From an uncultured Eubacteriales bacterium (GTDB lineage Bacteria > Bacillota > Clostridia > Christensenellales > Aristaeellaceae), in assembly GCA_944353735.1 (NCBI GenBank), contig CALVPU010000145.1:1-5245 (forward strand): a stretch of 5,245 bases of DNA, read 5' to 3'. The position numbers and the translations under genes are program-made. Under the pieces are notes generated by a model. The model saw nothing but the letters and a program-made list of their open reading frames with translations. It was not told the DNA's origin and searched no databases. Of the stretch, positions 1 to 4,894 are shown one piece after another (position 1 is the stretch's first letter; every line of letters starts with the position of its first letter).

Positions 1-8
1 CTGCCCGG

Positions 9-24
9 TTTCCCTGATGGGAAA
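9..24. other. Short perfect hairpin
   Basis: TTTCCC (9-14) and GGGAAA (19-24) form a perfect 6-bp stem around a TGAT loop. No T-run follows, so it does not look like a complete terminator. It may be the end of a structured RNA that starts before the window. I do not recognise an RNA family. Confidence 0.35.
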
Positions 25-201
25 GGCCCTGTCAGACACCATTCCTGCTAAGAATTTGCTAATTTGACTTTCTGAACGCCCCGTCACGAGGCGGCATCAC
101 AGGGATTTTTGTGCAGATTGACCAGTAGCCAGGCAATACAATTTCAGATAAAACAACAAGGCAAATTATGAAACGGACGATGTACCAAGCGGCACGCCAT
201 A

Positions 202-246
202 CTCCTAAGCGGCAGGCCACTGATTCGAATCCAGCCGGGGGTGCCA
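202..246 (+). pseudogene. tRNA-like 3' fragment (Arg-CCT-like), probably degenerate
   Basis: The stretch reads like the 3' half of a tRNA. There is an anticodon-loop-like CTCCTAA at 202-208 (anticodon CCT would mean arginine), a 5-base variable region, a canonical T-loop TTCGAAT at 224-230, and a 3' strand ending in an encoded CCA at 244-246. The partner strands are poor. The T-stem pairs at only its three central positions: ACTGA faces CCAGC, as if two G had become A. The anticodon stem scarcely pairs, and no 5' acceptor strand complementary to CGGGGGT lies at tRNA distance upstream. I read it as a decayed tRNA or a tRNA 3' end left at an integration site. A chance match to the T-loop consensus is also possible. 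Confidence 0.3.
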
Positions 247-251
247 GACGC

Positions 252-296
252 GCGCTGCAGACCATCCGTGAACGGTTCGCAGCGCTTTTTTCTTTT
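252..296 (+). terminator. Rho-independent terminator
   Basis: GCGCTGC (252-258) pairs perfectly with GCAGCGC (279-285), and the T-run TTTTTTCTTTT (286-296) follows at once. The 20-base loop contains its own small hairpin (CCG 266-268 with CGG 273-275). It would end a transcript coming from upstream on the + strand, and it lies 5 bases after the CCA of the tRNA-like fragment, a normal position for a tRNA terminator. Confidence 0.8.
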
Positions 297-388
297 GCCT
301 GCCGACGAAACAGAACGCCGCTTTGTTTTCAAGTAATCGAATCGCATGTTTTTGAGAAATATTTTTAGCAAATCTTATCTAAGGCGCT

Positions 389-416
389 GTACAAAGCGAG
401 CATTCTGCTGTATAAT
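389..416 (+). promoter_or_regulatory. Sigma-A-type promoter ahead of the ugd remnant
   Basis: A perfect -10 TATAAT lies at 411-416. TGTACA at 389-394 matches four of six bases of the -35 consensus, with a 16-base spacer. Transcription would start near 423 on the + strand. The first recognisable coding sequence is the truncated UDP-glucose dehydrogenase about 60 bases on, so the promoter may have outlived the 5' part of the gene it served. The surroundings are AT-richer than the rest of the window. Confidence 0.55.
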
Positions 417-511
417 CTGAATATAGGAACGCTTGAGGTGCGCAGGTCCGTCTGCCGCCGCATCGTCGAGCGCCTGTATTTCAAAAGACGATTGCGGAGG
501 GATCGCACCGC

Positions 512-904
512 ATGGGCCACATCAGACGCCACCAATTGAACGCCACCGTCGGCATTTACCGCCTGACGATGCAGCATGAACCGTCGCCTTTGAAAAAACT
601 CGAACCCGTCCGTCACCGCAGCACCCGCGAAATCATACAGACCTTCAGCGCGTGGGGCGCCAAGGTCCTCCTCTATGAACCCGTGCTGGTGGACGGCTGC
701 CCGTTTTACAGCGCCACAGTGCTCAACGACCTGAGCGCGTTCAAGCAGATGAGCACGCTGATCATCGCCAACCAGTACGCCGACGAGCTGGATGACGTCG
801 CCGTCAAGGTCATTCGCCGCGACCTGCTCGCCCGCGACGGAAACATGGTCGCGCACGGCGAGCAATACATTGCCCGGATGCTCCGCTGCAAACGCATGGG
901 CTAG
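512..904 (+). pseudogene. ugd: UDP-glucose 6-dehydrogenase, C-terminal remnant
   Basis: The 130-residue frame matches the UDP-binding C-terminal domain of UDP-glucose/GDP-mannose dehydrogenases, which oxidise UDP-glucose to UDP-glucuronate for capsule and exopolysaccharide. Visible hallmarks are VGIYRLTM, then AKVLLYEPVL, NDLSAFKQMS, LIIANQYADEL and a RDLLARD ending like the family's usual YTRDLFxRD. A full enzyme has about 390 residues; the Rossmann NAD domain and the catalytic cysteine region are absent. Family-like residues (IAEGSHRMGHI) continue in frame upstream of the ATG to about base 482, and the frame is closed by TGA at 434. The ATG at 512 is therefore probably an internal Met, and the GGAGGG at 496-501 is likely fortuitous. 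After YRLTM there are several extra residues in place of the usual SGSDNFR-like segment, and about 20 residues follow RDLLARD, both suggesting decay. It converges on the kinase gene, 48 bases away. Expression as a lone domain cannot be excluded. Confidence 0.7.
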
Positions 905-952
905 CGCGGCGACCGCAGCAGAGTGCGCGCAGCGTCCCGTTCACGGCGCCCG

Positions 953-2806
953 CTACCGATCCGCCTTCATCTCCTTCATGAGCGTGAAGCTGAACTCGGA
1001 GCCGTGCCCGGGCTCGCTCTGCACGCGGATTTCGCCGCCCATCATCTCCACGACGAGCTTGGCGATGGACAGCCCCAGTCCCGTGCCCTTGGTGCGCATC
1101 CGAGAGCGGTCCGCCTTATAGAAACGCTCCCAGATCAGCGGCAGGTCCTTCGGCTCGATGCCGCAGCCGGTGTCGCGCACGCCGACGATCACCTGCCTGC
1201 GCCCACCGTCGCGCGCAAATACCGTCACGCTGCCGCCGCGCGGCGTAAAGTCGATGGCGTTGTCGAGCAGAATGACCAGCACCTGCACGATGCGGTCCTC
1301 GTTGCCCATGCACGCCAATGGCGAGCCGTCGGTCTCGACGTGCAGCGCCACGCCGGCGTCGCGCGCCAGCGCGGACATGCTCCGCGCCGCCGCCTCGAGA
1401 ATGCCGGGCAGTTCCAGCCGCTCCATCTCGACGGTGGCGCGCCCGTCCTGCAGGCGCGACATGTCCAGCATCTCGCCGACCAGCTTTTCCAGACGCACGG
1501 TCTCCTGCTGGATGATGGCATAGCAGTTCTGGCGCTCCTCCTCGGTGTCGACATAGCCGTCCATCAGCGGCTCGATCATGCCGCGGATGCCGGTCAGCGG
1601 CGTGCGCAGTTCGTGGGAGATGTTCGCCACGTAATCGCGCCGCAGCTGCTCCATACGCTGCGACTCGGAGACGTCGGTCAGCAGGCAGACCGCGCCGACC
1701 TGATCGTTCTTCGCCGTCGGCAGCGCCGTGATCTCCACGAGGATCGCGCGGTCGGACGGATTCGTCAGCGAAGCGCGCCGGTTCTCGCCGCTCTCCAGCG
1801 CCTCGCGAATCGCCTGGAGCAGCTGGTCGACGTCCGCGCGCGGGCTGTCGTAGATGTCGCCGACGGCATCCAACTCCATCATTTCCAAAAAAGAGAGATT
1901 GCAGTGCACCACGCCCATGGCGCGGTCGACCGCCAGCAGCCCTTCCTCGATGCTGCCGATGACCAGCTCCAGCCGGTCGCGCTCCTCGCGCAGCGAGTCG
2001 ATCGTCTCGACGAGGCGCAGCGAGAGCGTGTTCAGCGTGCGGCCCAGCTCGGCGATCTCGTCGTCGGACGTCACCGCGACGCGGTCGCCGTAGTCGCCGT
2101 CCGCCATCTTGCGCGCCACGCGCGTCATGCGCACGATTGGTCGCACGAGCATCCGCGTCTGACCGACGGCGAGCACCACCGCGAGCAGGATGGCGATGCC
2201 CGCCGCGACGGAGAGCAGCAGCCCCAGCTCGCGGCTGATGGCGCGCATGATCTCCACCGGCTGCGCGAGCACCACGCCGCCGACGATCTCGCCGTTCGCG
2301 TCGACGATCGGCGCGCCGGCAAAGACGATGACGCCGCCGGCAAACGTGAACTGGCGGATGGTCGTGAACGTCTCGCCGGAAAGCACGCGGTCGATGAACT
2401 GGCGGTCGATCGTGTCCAGCAGCTCGATGGCGCTGTAATCCGACTGCGGCGCGCCCCCGGCGTCCTGCACGCCCGCGGACGGGTTGTACCGCTGCATCAG
2501 CGGCGCTTCGTCGCCCTCGTCGTCGACGAAGAAGACCGCGGCGTTCGTCAGGTCCTGATACAGCTCGACCACGTAGCCGCGCGAGGCGCGCTCGGCAAAA
2601 TTGAGGTTGCCCTCTTTCCGGGCGATGATGCGCACCTGCCGCTCCAGCTCCTCGACGGCGTTGGACTGGGTAAACTGGTAGCCAAAGATGTAGCACAGCA
2701 CCGTCGCCAGCACGATCGAGAGGCTCGCGATCAGCAGGTGGCTGAACATCGTCTTTTTGCCGATGTTCCAGCCGTGAAACGGGTTGCCCACGCGCACTGC
2801 CCTCAC
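953..2806 (-). CDS. PhoR/WalK-like membrane sensor histidine kinase
   Basis: This 617-residue sensor kinase should autophosphorylate on histidine and pass the phosphate to the regulator encoded just upstream. In order: short cytoplasmic N-terminus; membrane segment about 21-41; extracytoplasmic region about 42-192, whose end (GAPIVDANGEIVGGVVL) resembles a Cache fold; second membrane segment about 193-214; HAMP about 215-268; PAS about 275-380; HisKA with His398 in NISHELRTPL; HATPase core with N-box Asn516 (LLDNAIDF), G1 DTGCGI 545-550, F-box WERFYK 559-564 and G2 GTGLGL 574-579. All catalytic motifs are intact. The start used is GTG at 2806, 12 bases after the regulator's TGA. A GTG at 2791 is a real alternative, because GAGGTGAGG would then be its ribosome binding site with 9-base spacing. 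The gene is co-transcribed with the regulator. The ligand is unknown. I saw no U-tract terminator in the 48 bases before the convergent remnant. Confidence 0.93.
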   Translation of the reverse strand: MRAVRVGNPFHGWNIGKKTMFSHLLIASLSIVLATVLCYIFGYQFTQSNAVEELERQVRIIARKEGNLNFAERASRGYVVELYQDLTNAAVFFVDDEGDEAPLMQRYNPSAGVQDAGGAPQSDYSAIELLDTIDRQFIDRVLSGETFTTIRQFTFAGGVIVFAGAPIVDANGEIVGGVVLAQPVEIMRAISRELGLLLSVAAGIAILLAVVLAVGQTRMLVRPIVRMTRVARKMADGDYGDRVAVTSDDEIAELGRTLNTLSLRLVETIDSLREERDRLELVIGSIEEGLLAVDRAMGVVHCNLSFLEMMELDAVGDIYDSPRADVDQLLQAIREALESGENRRASLTNPSDRAILVEITALPTAKNDQVGAVCLLTDVSESQRMEQLRRDYVANISHELRTPLTGIRGMIEPLMDGYVDTEEERQNCYAIIQQETVRLEKLVGEMLDMSRLQDGRATVEMERLELPGILEAAARSMSALARDAGVALHVETDGSPLACMGNEDRIVQVLVILLDNAIDFTPRGGSVTVFARDGGRRQVIVGVRDTGCGIEPKDLPLIWERFYKADRSRMRTKGTGLGLSIAKLVVEMMGGEIRVQSEPGHGSEFSFTLMKEMKADR

Positions 2807-2818
2807 CTCATCCGTCCG

Positions 2819-3523
2819 TCATTCGGTCACTTCAAAGCGGTATCCGACGCCCCAAACGGTCTTGATGTCCCAGCCGTTGCCCTCCGCGCAGAGTTTGGCG
2901 CGGATGCGCTTGATGTGGCTGTCCACGGCGCGCGTGTCACCGAGGAAATCGTAACCCCAGATGCTCTGCAGCAGGTGCTCGCGGCTGAACACCATGCCGG
3001 GATTGCTCGCCAGCGTCCAGAGGATCTCCGTCTCCTTCGGGGTGCACGGCACGACCTTGTCGTTGAGCTTGACGATGAACGCGCCCATGTCGATGTCCAG
3101 ATTGCCCACCACGAGGTGCGCGCCCTGATCGCGCTCCTTCATCTCATGCATCCTGCGCAGCACCGCCTTGACGCGCGCGAGCACTTCCCGCGGGCTGAAG
3201 GGCTTGGTGATGTAGTCGTCCGCGCCCAGCTCCAGTCCGAGCAGCTTGTCAAACTCCTCGCCCTTCGCCGTCAGCATGATGATCGGCAGGTTCGATTCCT
3301 TGCGAATCTCGCGGCAGACGACCAGCCCGTCCATCTTCGGCATCATGATGTCCAGCAGCACGATGTCCGGGCGGGATTTCTGCACGTAGTCGAGCGCCTC
3401 TTCGCCGTCGTAAGCGGACAGGATCTGAAAGCCCTCCCGCTTGAAATACGCATTGAGCGAGCGATGGACGTTTTCGTCGTCGTCCGCGATCAAAATTCGA
3501 TATCCACTGCGATGTTCTTCCAT
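2819..3523 (-). CDS. OmpR/PhoB-family response regulator
   Basis: This 234-residue cytoplasmic transcription factor is the partner of the following kinase. The receiver domain (about 9-122) carries the acidic pocket Asp14-Asp16, phosphoacceptor Asp58 in VLLDIMMPKMDG, Thr85 in MLTAKGE and Lys107 in DDYITKPFS, so it should be phosphorylatable. A linker leads to a winged-helix Trans_reg_C domain (about 136-232) with the recognition-helix region TRAVDSHIKRIRAKL and the typical end VWGVGYRFE. I start it at the ATG at 3523 because AGGAGGG (3530-3536) lies 6 bases upstream. The frame stays open to an ATG at 3604, but the 27 extra residues are not family-like and sit in the untranslated leader. It is first in the two-gene operon, with a promoter about 100 bases upstream. 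The domain architecture matches PhoP/PhoB/WalR-type regulators, but I cannot assign which one. Confidence 0.95.
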   Translation of the reverse strand: MEEHRSGYRILIADDDENVHRSLNAYFKREGFQILSAYDGEEALDYVQKSRPDIVLLDIMMPKMDGLVVCREIRKESNLPIIMLTAKGEEFDKLLGLELGADDYITKPFSPREVLARVKAVLRRMHEMKERDQGAHLVVGNLDIDMGAFIVKLNDKVVPCTPKETEILWTLASNPGMVFSREHLLQSIWGYDFLGDTRAVDSHIKRIRAKLCAEGNGWDIKTVWGVGYRFEVTE

Positions 3524-3529
3524 GTTTTT

Positions 3530-3536
3530 CCCTCCT
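3530..3536 (-). promoter_or_regulatory. Ribosome binding site fixing the regulator start
   Basis: AGGAGGG on the minus strand, 6 bases before the ATG at 3523. It decides between this start and the in-frame ATG at 3604, which has no comparable site. Confidence 0.85.
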
Positions 3537-3554
3537 CGCGCCTCAATTGTATCG

Positions 3555-3588
3555 AAAAAGTTTGGCAAAACTATGTCATGTTCGCCAA
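3555..3588 (-). promoter_or_regulatory. Weak leader stem-loop before the regulator gene
   Basis: In the roughly 90-base leader, TTGGC (3584-3588 on the minus strand) can pair with GCCAA (3562-3566) across a 17-base loop that has a minor inner AAC/GTT pairing. Two bases later comes CTTTTT. It has the shape of a weak attenuator, but a 5-bp stem with so long a loop is marginal. Confidence 0.2.
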
Positions 3589-3621
3589 CACAGCGGCGCG
3601 GCAACGCGGCGCTTCTCCTGC

Positions 3622-3651
3622 ATTATAGCACACGCCGCGCGATGCGTTCAA
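3622..3651 (-). promoter_or_regulatory. Sigma-A promoter of the two-component operon
   Basis: On the minus strand, -10 TATAAT lies at 3622-3627, preceded by the extended -10 TGC. The -35 is TTGAAC at 3646-3651, separated by 18 bases. Transcription would begin near 3615, giving a leader of about 90 bases before the regulator ATG. The -35 lies 3 bases from the interrupted palindrome at 3655-3675. Confidence 0.8.
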
Positions 3652-3654
3652 CCC

Positions 3655-3675
3655 GCGCGACAAAATTTGTCTCGC
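3655..3675. promoter_or_regulatory. 21-base interrupted palindrome, candidate operator
   Basis: GACAAA (3659-3664) and TTTGTC (3666-3671) are perfect inverted halves around one A. After one unpaired position on each side the symmetry resumes with GCG (3655-3657) and CGC (3673-3675). It lies directly upstream of the operon's -35 and about 65 bases before the PRC-barrel start, so a bound protein could affect both divergent units. OmpR-family proteins more often use direct repeats, so a separate repressor is as likely as autoregulation. Confidence 0.45.
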
Positions 3676-3737
3676 TTGAAAACCAGCGCGATGCGAATAC
3701 TACGCAATGCCGGAATCAACGGGAACGGAGGATCGCA

Positions 3738-4340
3738 ATGCGGAAAATTCGCGCGCTGATCGGCATGCCCGTGGTCGTAAACAACCGCAGGGTCGGTCGG
3801 GTGGTCCAGGCGGAACTGTCGGACGACCTGAGCCGGCTCGACGGGCTGTGGATGGACGCGGGCCTGCGGGGAACGCGGTTCATCCCCGCCGAGCATCTCG
3901 GCATGCTCGGACAGGTCGCCGTCATGGCGGACGACGCCGGTCGGCGCGGCAGAATGCGCGCCCAGCCGCTGTTTCGCCGCGCTGTCGGCACGGACGGCCG
4001 CCGCTTGGGCGCCGTCACGGGCGCGGAGATCGACGAGCTCACATTCGGCGTGCGCTCGCTCGAGCTCTCGCGCGGCCTGTGGGAGGACCTGTCGCGCGGT
4101 CGCGACCGCATCTGCTCGTTCACGCTGGACCGGGAAAACGGCGACGTCGTGGTCGACGTGTCGGAAACGGAAAAGGAGGGAGCAGACGATGAAGAGCGGC
4201 ATGATGAAGGGGCTGATCACGGGCGCCGTGATCGGCGGCTCGGCGGCGATGATGTACGGCATCATGAACTGGCAGAGCGCCAAGAAGATGAACCAGCAGT
4301 TCAAGAAGACGGGGCGCTGGATCGCCGGCAAGACGGATGA
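3738..4340 (+). CDS. PRC-barrel domain protein
   Basis: This 200-residue protein has two PRC-barrel-like halves. The first, about residues 5-64, runs from LIGMPVVVNNRRVGRVVQAEL to FIPAEHLGMLGQVAVM. The second, about 76-141, runs from QPLFRRAVGTDGRRLGAVTGAEID to FTLDRENGDVVVD. PRC barrels are small beta folds found in photosynthetic reaction-centre H subunits, RimM and YlmC/YmxH-type proteins of sporeformers; the last group fits best and has no well-defined function. No signal peptide or membrane segment is visible. The ATG at 3738 is chosen for GGAGGA at 3727-3732, 5 bases upstream. The last 50 codons, an acidic, Arg/Asp/His-rich tail, overlap the YtxH-like gene in another frame and look like its shadow; the ancestral end was probably near residue 150. 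The gene is read divergently from the two-component operon and is likely co-transcribed with the next gene. Confidence 0.8.
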   Translation: MRKIRALIGMPVVVNNRRVGRVVQAELSDDLSRLDGLWMDAGLRGTRFIPAEHLGMLGQVAVMADDAGRRGRMRAQPLFRRAVGTDGRRLGAVTGAEIDELTFGVRSLELSRGLWEDLSRGRDRICSFTLDRENGDVVVDVSETEKEGADDEERHDEGADHGRRDRRLGGDDVRHHELAERQEDEPAVQEDGALDRRQDG

Positions 4341-4359
4341 CCTGACCTCCCGCTTCTGA
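4189..4359 (+). CDS. Small YtxH-like membrane protein
   Basis: A 56-residue protein with a short polar start, a Gly/Ala-rich hydrophobic segment (GLITGAVIGGSAAMMYGI, about 8-25) and a basic, amphipathic tail rich in Lys and Gln ending in TSRF. This is the layout of YtxH-type proteins: one glycine-rich N-terminal membrane helix followed by a charged cytoplasmic helix. The family's function is not well defined. AAGGAGG (4173-4179) lies 9 bases before the ATG. It lies entirely downstream of the PRC-barrel ribosome binding site, and 152 of its bases are shared with the PRC-barrel frame (offset by one), so the two are probably translationally coupled. The hydrophobic pattern and strong ribosome binding site favour this frame as the one under selection. 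It is shorter than typical YtxH proteins, which often exceed 90 residues. Confidence 0.8.
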   Translation: MKSGMMKGLITGAVIGGSAAMMYGIMNWQSAKKMNQQFKKTGRWIAGKTDDLTSRF

Positions 4360-4375
4360 GCGAGATGGCGCACAT

Positions 4376-4403
4376 GGCGGCGAGGCGCAGGCGCCCCGCC
4401 GCC
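4376..4403. terminator. Strong GC hairpin after the YtxH-like gene
   Basis: GGCGGCG (4376-4382) pairs with CGCCGCC (4397-4403). After one A/C mismatch GGCG (4384-4387) pairs with CGCC (4392-4395) around a CAGG tetraloop. The hairpin begins 17 bases after the stop codon, where a terminator belongs, but no T-run follows, so it is at best a non-canonical terminator or an RNA-stabilising end. Confidence 0.4.
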
Positions 4404-4595
4404 GTCCTCACCAAGGCTGTGTGCACCCTGACAAGTCCGCGAACCACAGGCGCTTCCATTCCGCGCAAAGGCGCGCACGCCGCGCTCCGCGCGAAGCGAC
4501 AGACAGCGCGACGATGGACGGAACGCCGTCCCATGCGCCCGGCGCATTCGCGCACGCGCAGCGATAGCGCTCTTCATTTCTGACAACGGGCGGCA

Positions 4596-4625
4596 TATTC
4601 TTCCGCGCATTCATGCGCAGGCGAA
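4596..4625. repeat. Direct repeat A, copy 1
   Basis: A 30-base unit, identical to copy 2 (4665-4694) at 28 of 30 positions, 69 bases apart. Its centre folds as GCGCA-TTCA-TGCGC (4605-4618). The two differences lie in the 3' half of the hairpin, and both copies keep a 5-bp stem. Confidence 0.75.
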
Positions 4626-4664
4626 ACGAGATGTCCCGGGCGCGTGGGCGGGTTATTGCTCTTG

Positions 4665-4694
4665 TATTCTTCCGCGCATTCGCGCGCAGGCGAA
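4665..4694. repeat. Direct repeat A, copy 2
   Basis: Second 30-base copy; its hairpin is CGCGC-ATTC-GCGCG (4673-4686). A third, looser relative lies at 4458-4480 (it shares TTCCGCGCA and has a CGCGC-AAAG-GCGCG hairpin), and a minimal GCGC-ATTC-GCGC lies at 4542-4553. Confidence 0.75.
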
Positions 4695-4716
4695 GCGCTC
4701 GGAACACAACGAGCGC
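4695..4716. other. Perfect 7-bp hairpin between repeats A and B
   Basis: GCGCTCG (4695-4701) and CGAGCGC (4710-4716) pair perfectly around GAACACAA. It begins directly at the end of repeat A copy 2. No T-run follows on either strand, so it is not a standard terminator. Confidence 0.5.
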
Positions 4717-4721
4717 GCGGA

Positions 4722-4759
4722 GCCGCAATCCCGCGGATGGCTGCGCCGGATAGACCGTG
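4722..4759. repeat. Direct repeat B, copy 1
   Basis: A 38-base unit matching copy 2 (4792-4829) at 35 of 38 positions, 70 bases apart. GCCGGAT at 4745-4751 can also pair with ATCCGGC at 4776-4782. Its core CCGCG..AT...TGCGC resembles the core of repeat A (about 14 of 19 positions), so A and B may be diverged forms of one unit. Confidence 0.75.
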
Positions 4760-4791
4760 TCGGTTGATCTGCCTCATCCGGCACATACTCC

Positions 4792-4829
4792 GCCGCAATC
4801 CCGCGGATGGCTGTGCCGGACAGGCCGTG
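4792..4829. repeat. Direct repeat B, copy 2, within a nested palindrome
   Basis: Second 38-base copy. Here CCGGCACA (4778-4785) pairs perfectly with TGTGCCGG (4813-4820), and inside it TCCGC (4789-4793) pairs with GCGGA (4803-4807), giving a two-tier stem-loop of 43 bases. Confidence 0.75.
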
Positions 4830-4861
4830 CGCCGCGCGCGAAACAGCTTCCGCGCGCGGCG
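4830..4861. other. Perfect 11-bp GC hairpin upstream of the AI-2E gene
   Basis: CGCCGCGCGCG (4830-4840) is the exact reverse complement of CGCGCGCGGCG (4851-4861), with the 10-base loop AAACAGCTTC. It ends 33 bases before the transporter ATG. It lacks a T-run, so it may act in the leader of that gene or separate it from the preceding unit. Confidence 0.6.
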
Positions 4862-4894
4862 GCAAAACAGTATGAGGGACGGGAGGGAACGGCG

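Larger units (their letters stand above)
4360..4894. other. 535-base intergenic block rich in hairpins and repeats
   Basis: No frame here has both a ribosome binding site and a plausible protein. The block contains at least eight GC-rich stem-loops and two pairs of near-identical direct repeats (listed separately). Four hairpins share the plan GCGC - four-base loop - GCGC, centred near 4468, 4548, 4612 and 4680, that is 63-80 bases apart. A separate perfect hairpin, GGACGG-AACG-CCGTCC, lies at 4516-4531. The layout resembles REP/BIME-like intergenic repeats or a decaying tandem array. No transposase gene and no CRISPR regularity are present. Confidence 0.5.

Noticed and set aside
168..368. 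66-codon + frame across the tRNA-like end and terminator
   Set aside because: It runs through a strong terminator, has no good ribosome binding site, and its middle is simply the translation of the tRNA-like sequence.
438..539. 33-codon GTG-started + frame (RRSVCRRIVERLYFKRRLRRDR...) after the 389-416 promoter
   Set aside because: No convincing ribosome binding site, very basic composition, and it overlaps the ugd-like frame; kept only as a remote leader-peptide possibility.
905..952. Bidirectional terminator between the ugd remnant and the kinase
   Set aside because: GC-rich with weak pairing and no T-run on either strand.
1116..2696. 526-codon open frame on the minus strand in another frame within the kinase gene
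   Set aside because: Arg/Ala/Gly-rich shadow of the kinase frame without ribosome binding site or recognisable domain.
923..3628. 901-codon open frame on the + strand, antisense to the kinase and regulator
   Set aside because: It mirrors two genes with intact conserved motifs on the minus strand. Its translation is a His/Arg/Ala/Asp-rich sequence without domains, as expected from GC-biased third positions.
3676..3703. Forward promoter for the PRC-barrel gene (TTGAAA 3676-3681, TACTAC 3698-3703)
   Set aside because: The -35 is fair but the -10 matches poorly; a promoter must exist hereabouts, but the sequence does not fix it.
3648..4610. 320-codon minus-strand frame opposite the PRC-barrel and YtxH-like genes
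   Set aside because: Antisense shadow of two supported genes with no ribosome binding site or domain.
4574..4798. Minus-strand frames in the repeat block with repeated peptides (SPAHECAEEY/SPARECAEEY, GLSGAAIRGIAA)
   Set aside because: The peptide repeats follow directly from DNA repeats A and B. No ribosome binding site, and the repeats fall in different frames of different candidates, so a coding role is unlikely.
4596..4829. CRISPR array
   Set aside because: Only two copies of each of two different repeats, with spacers of unequal character and no cas genes.
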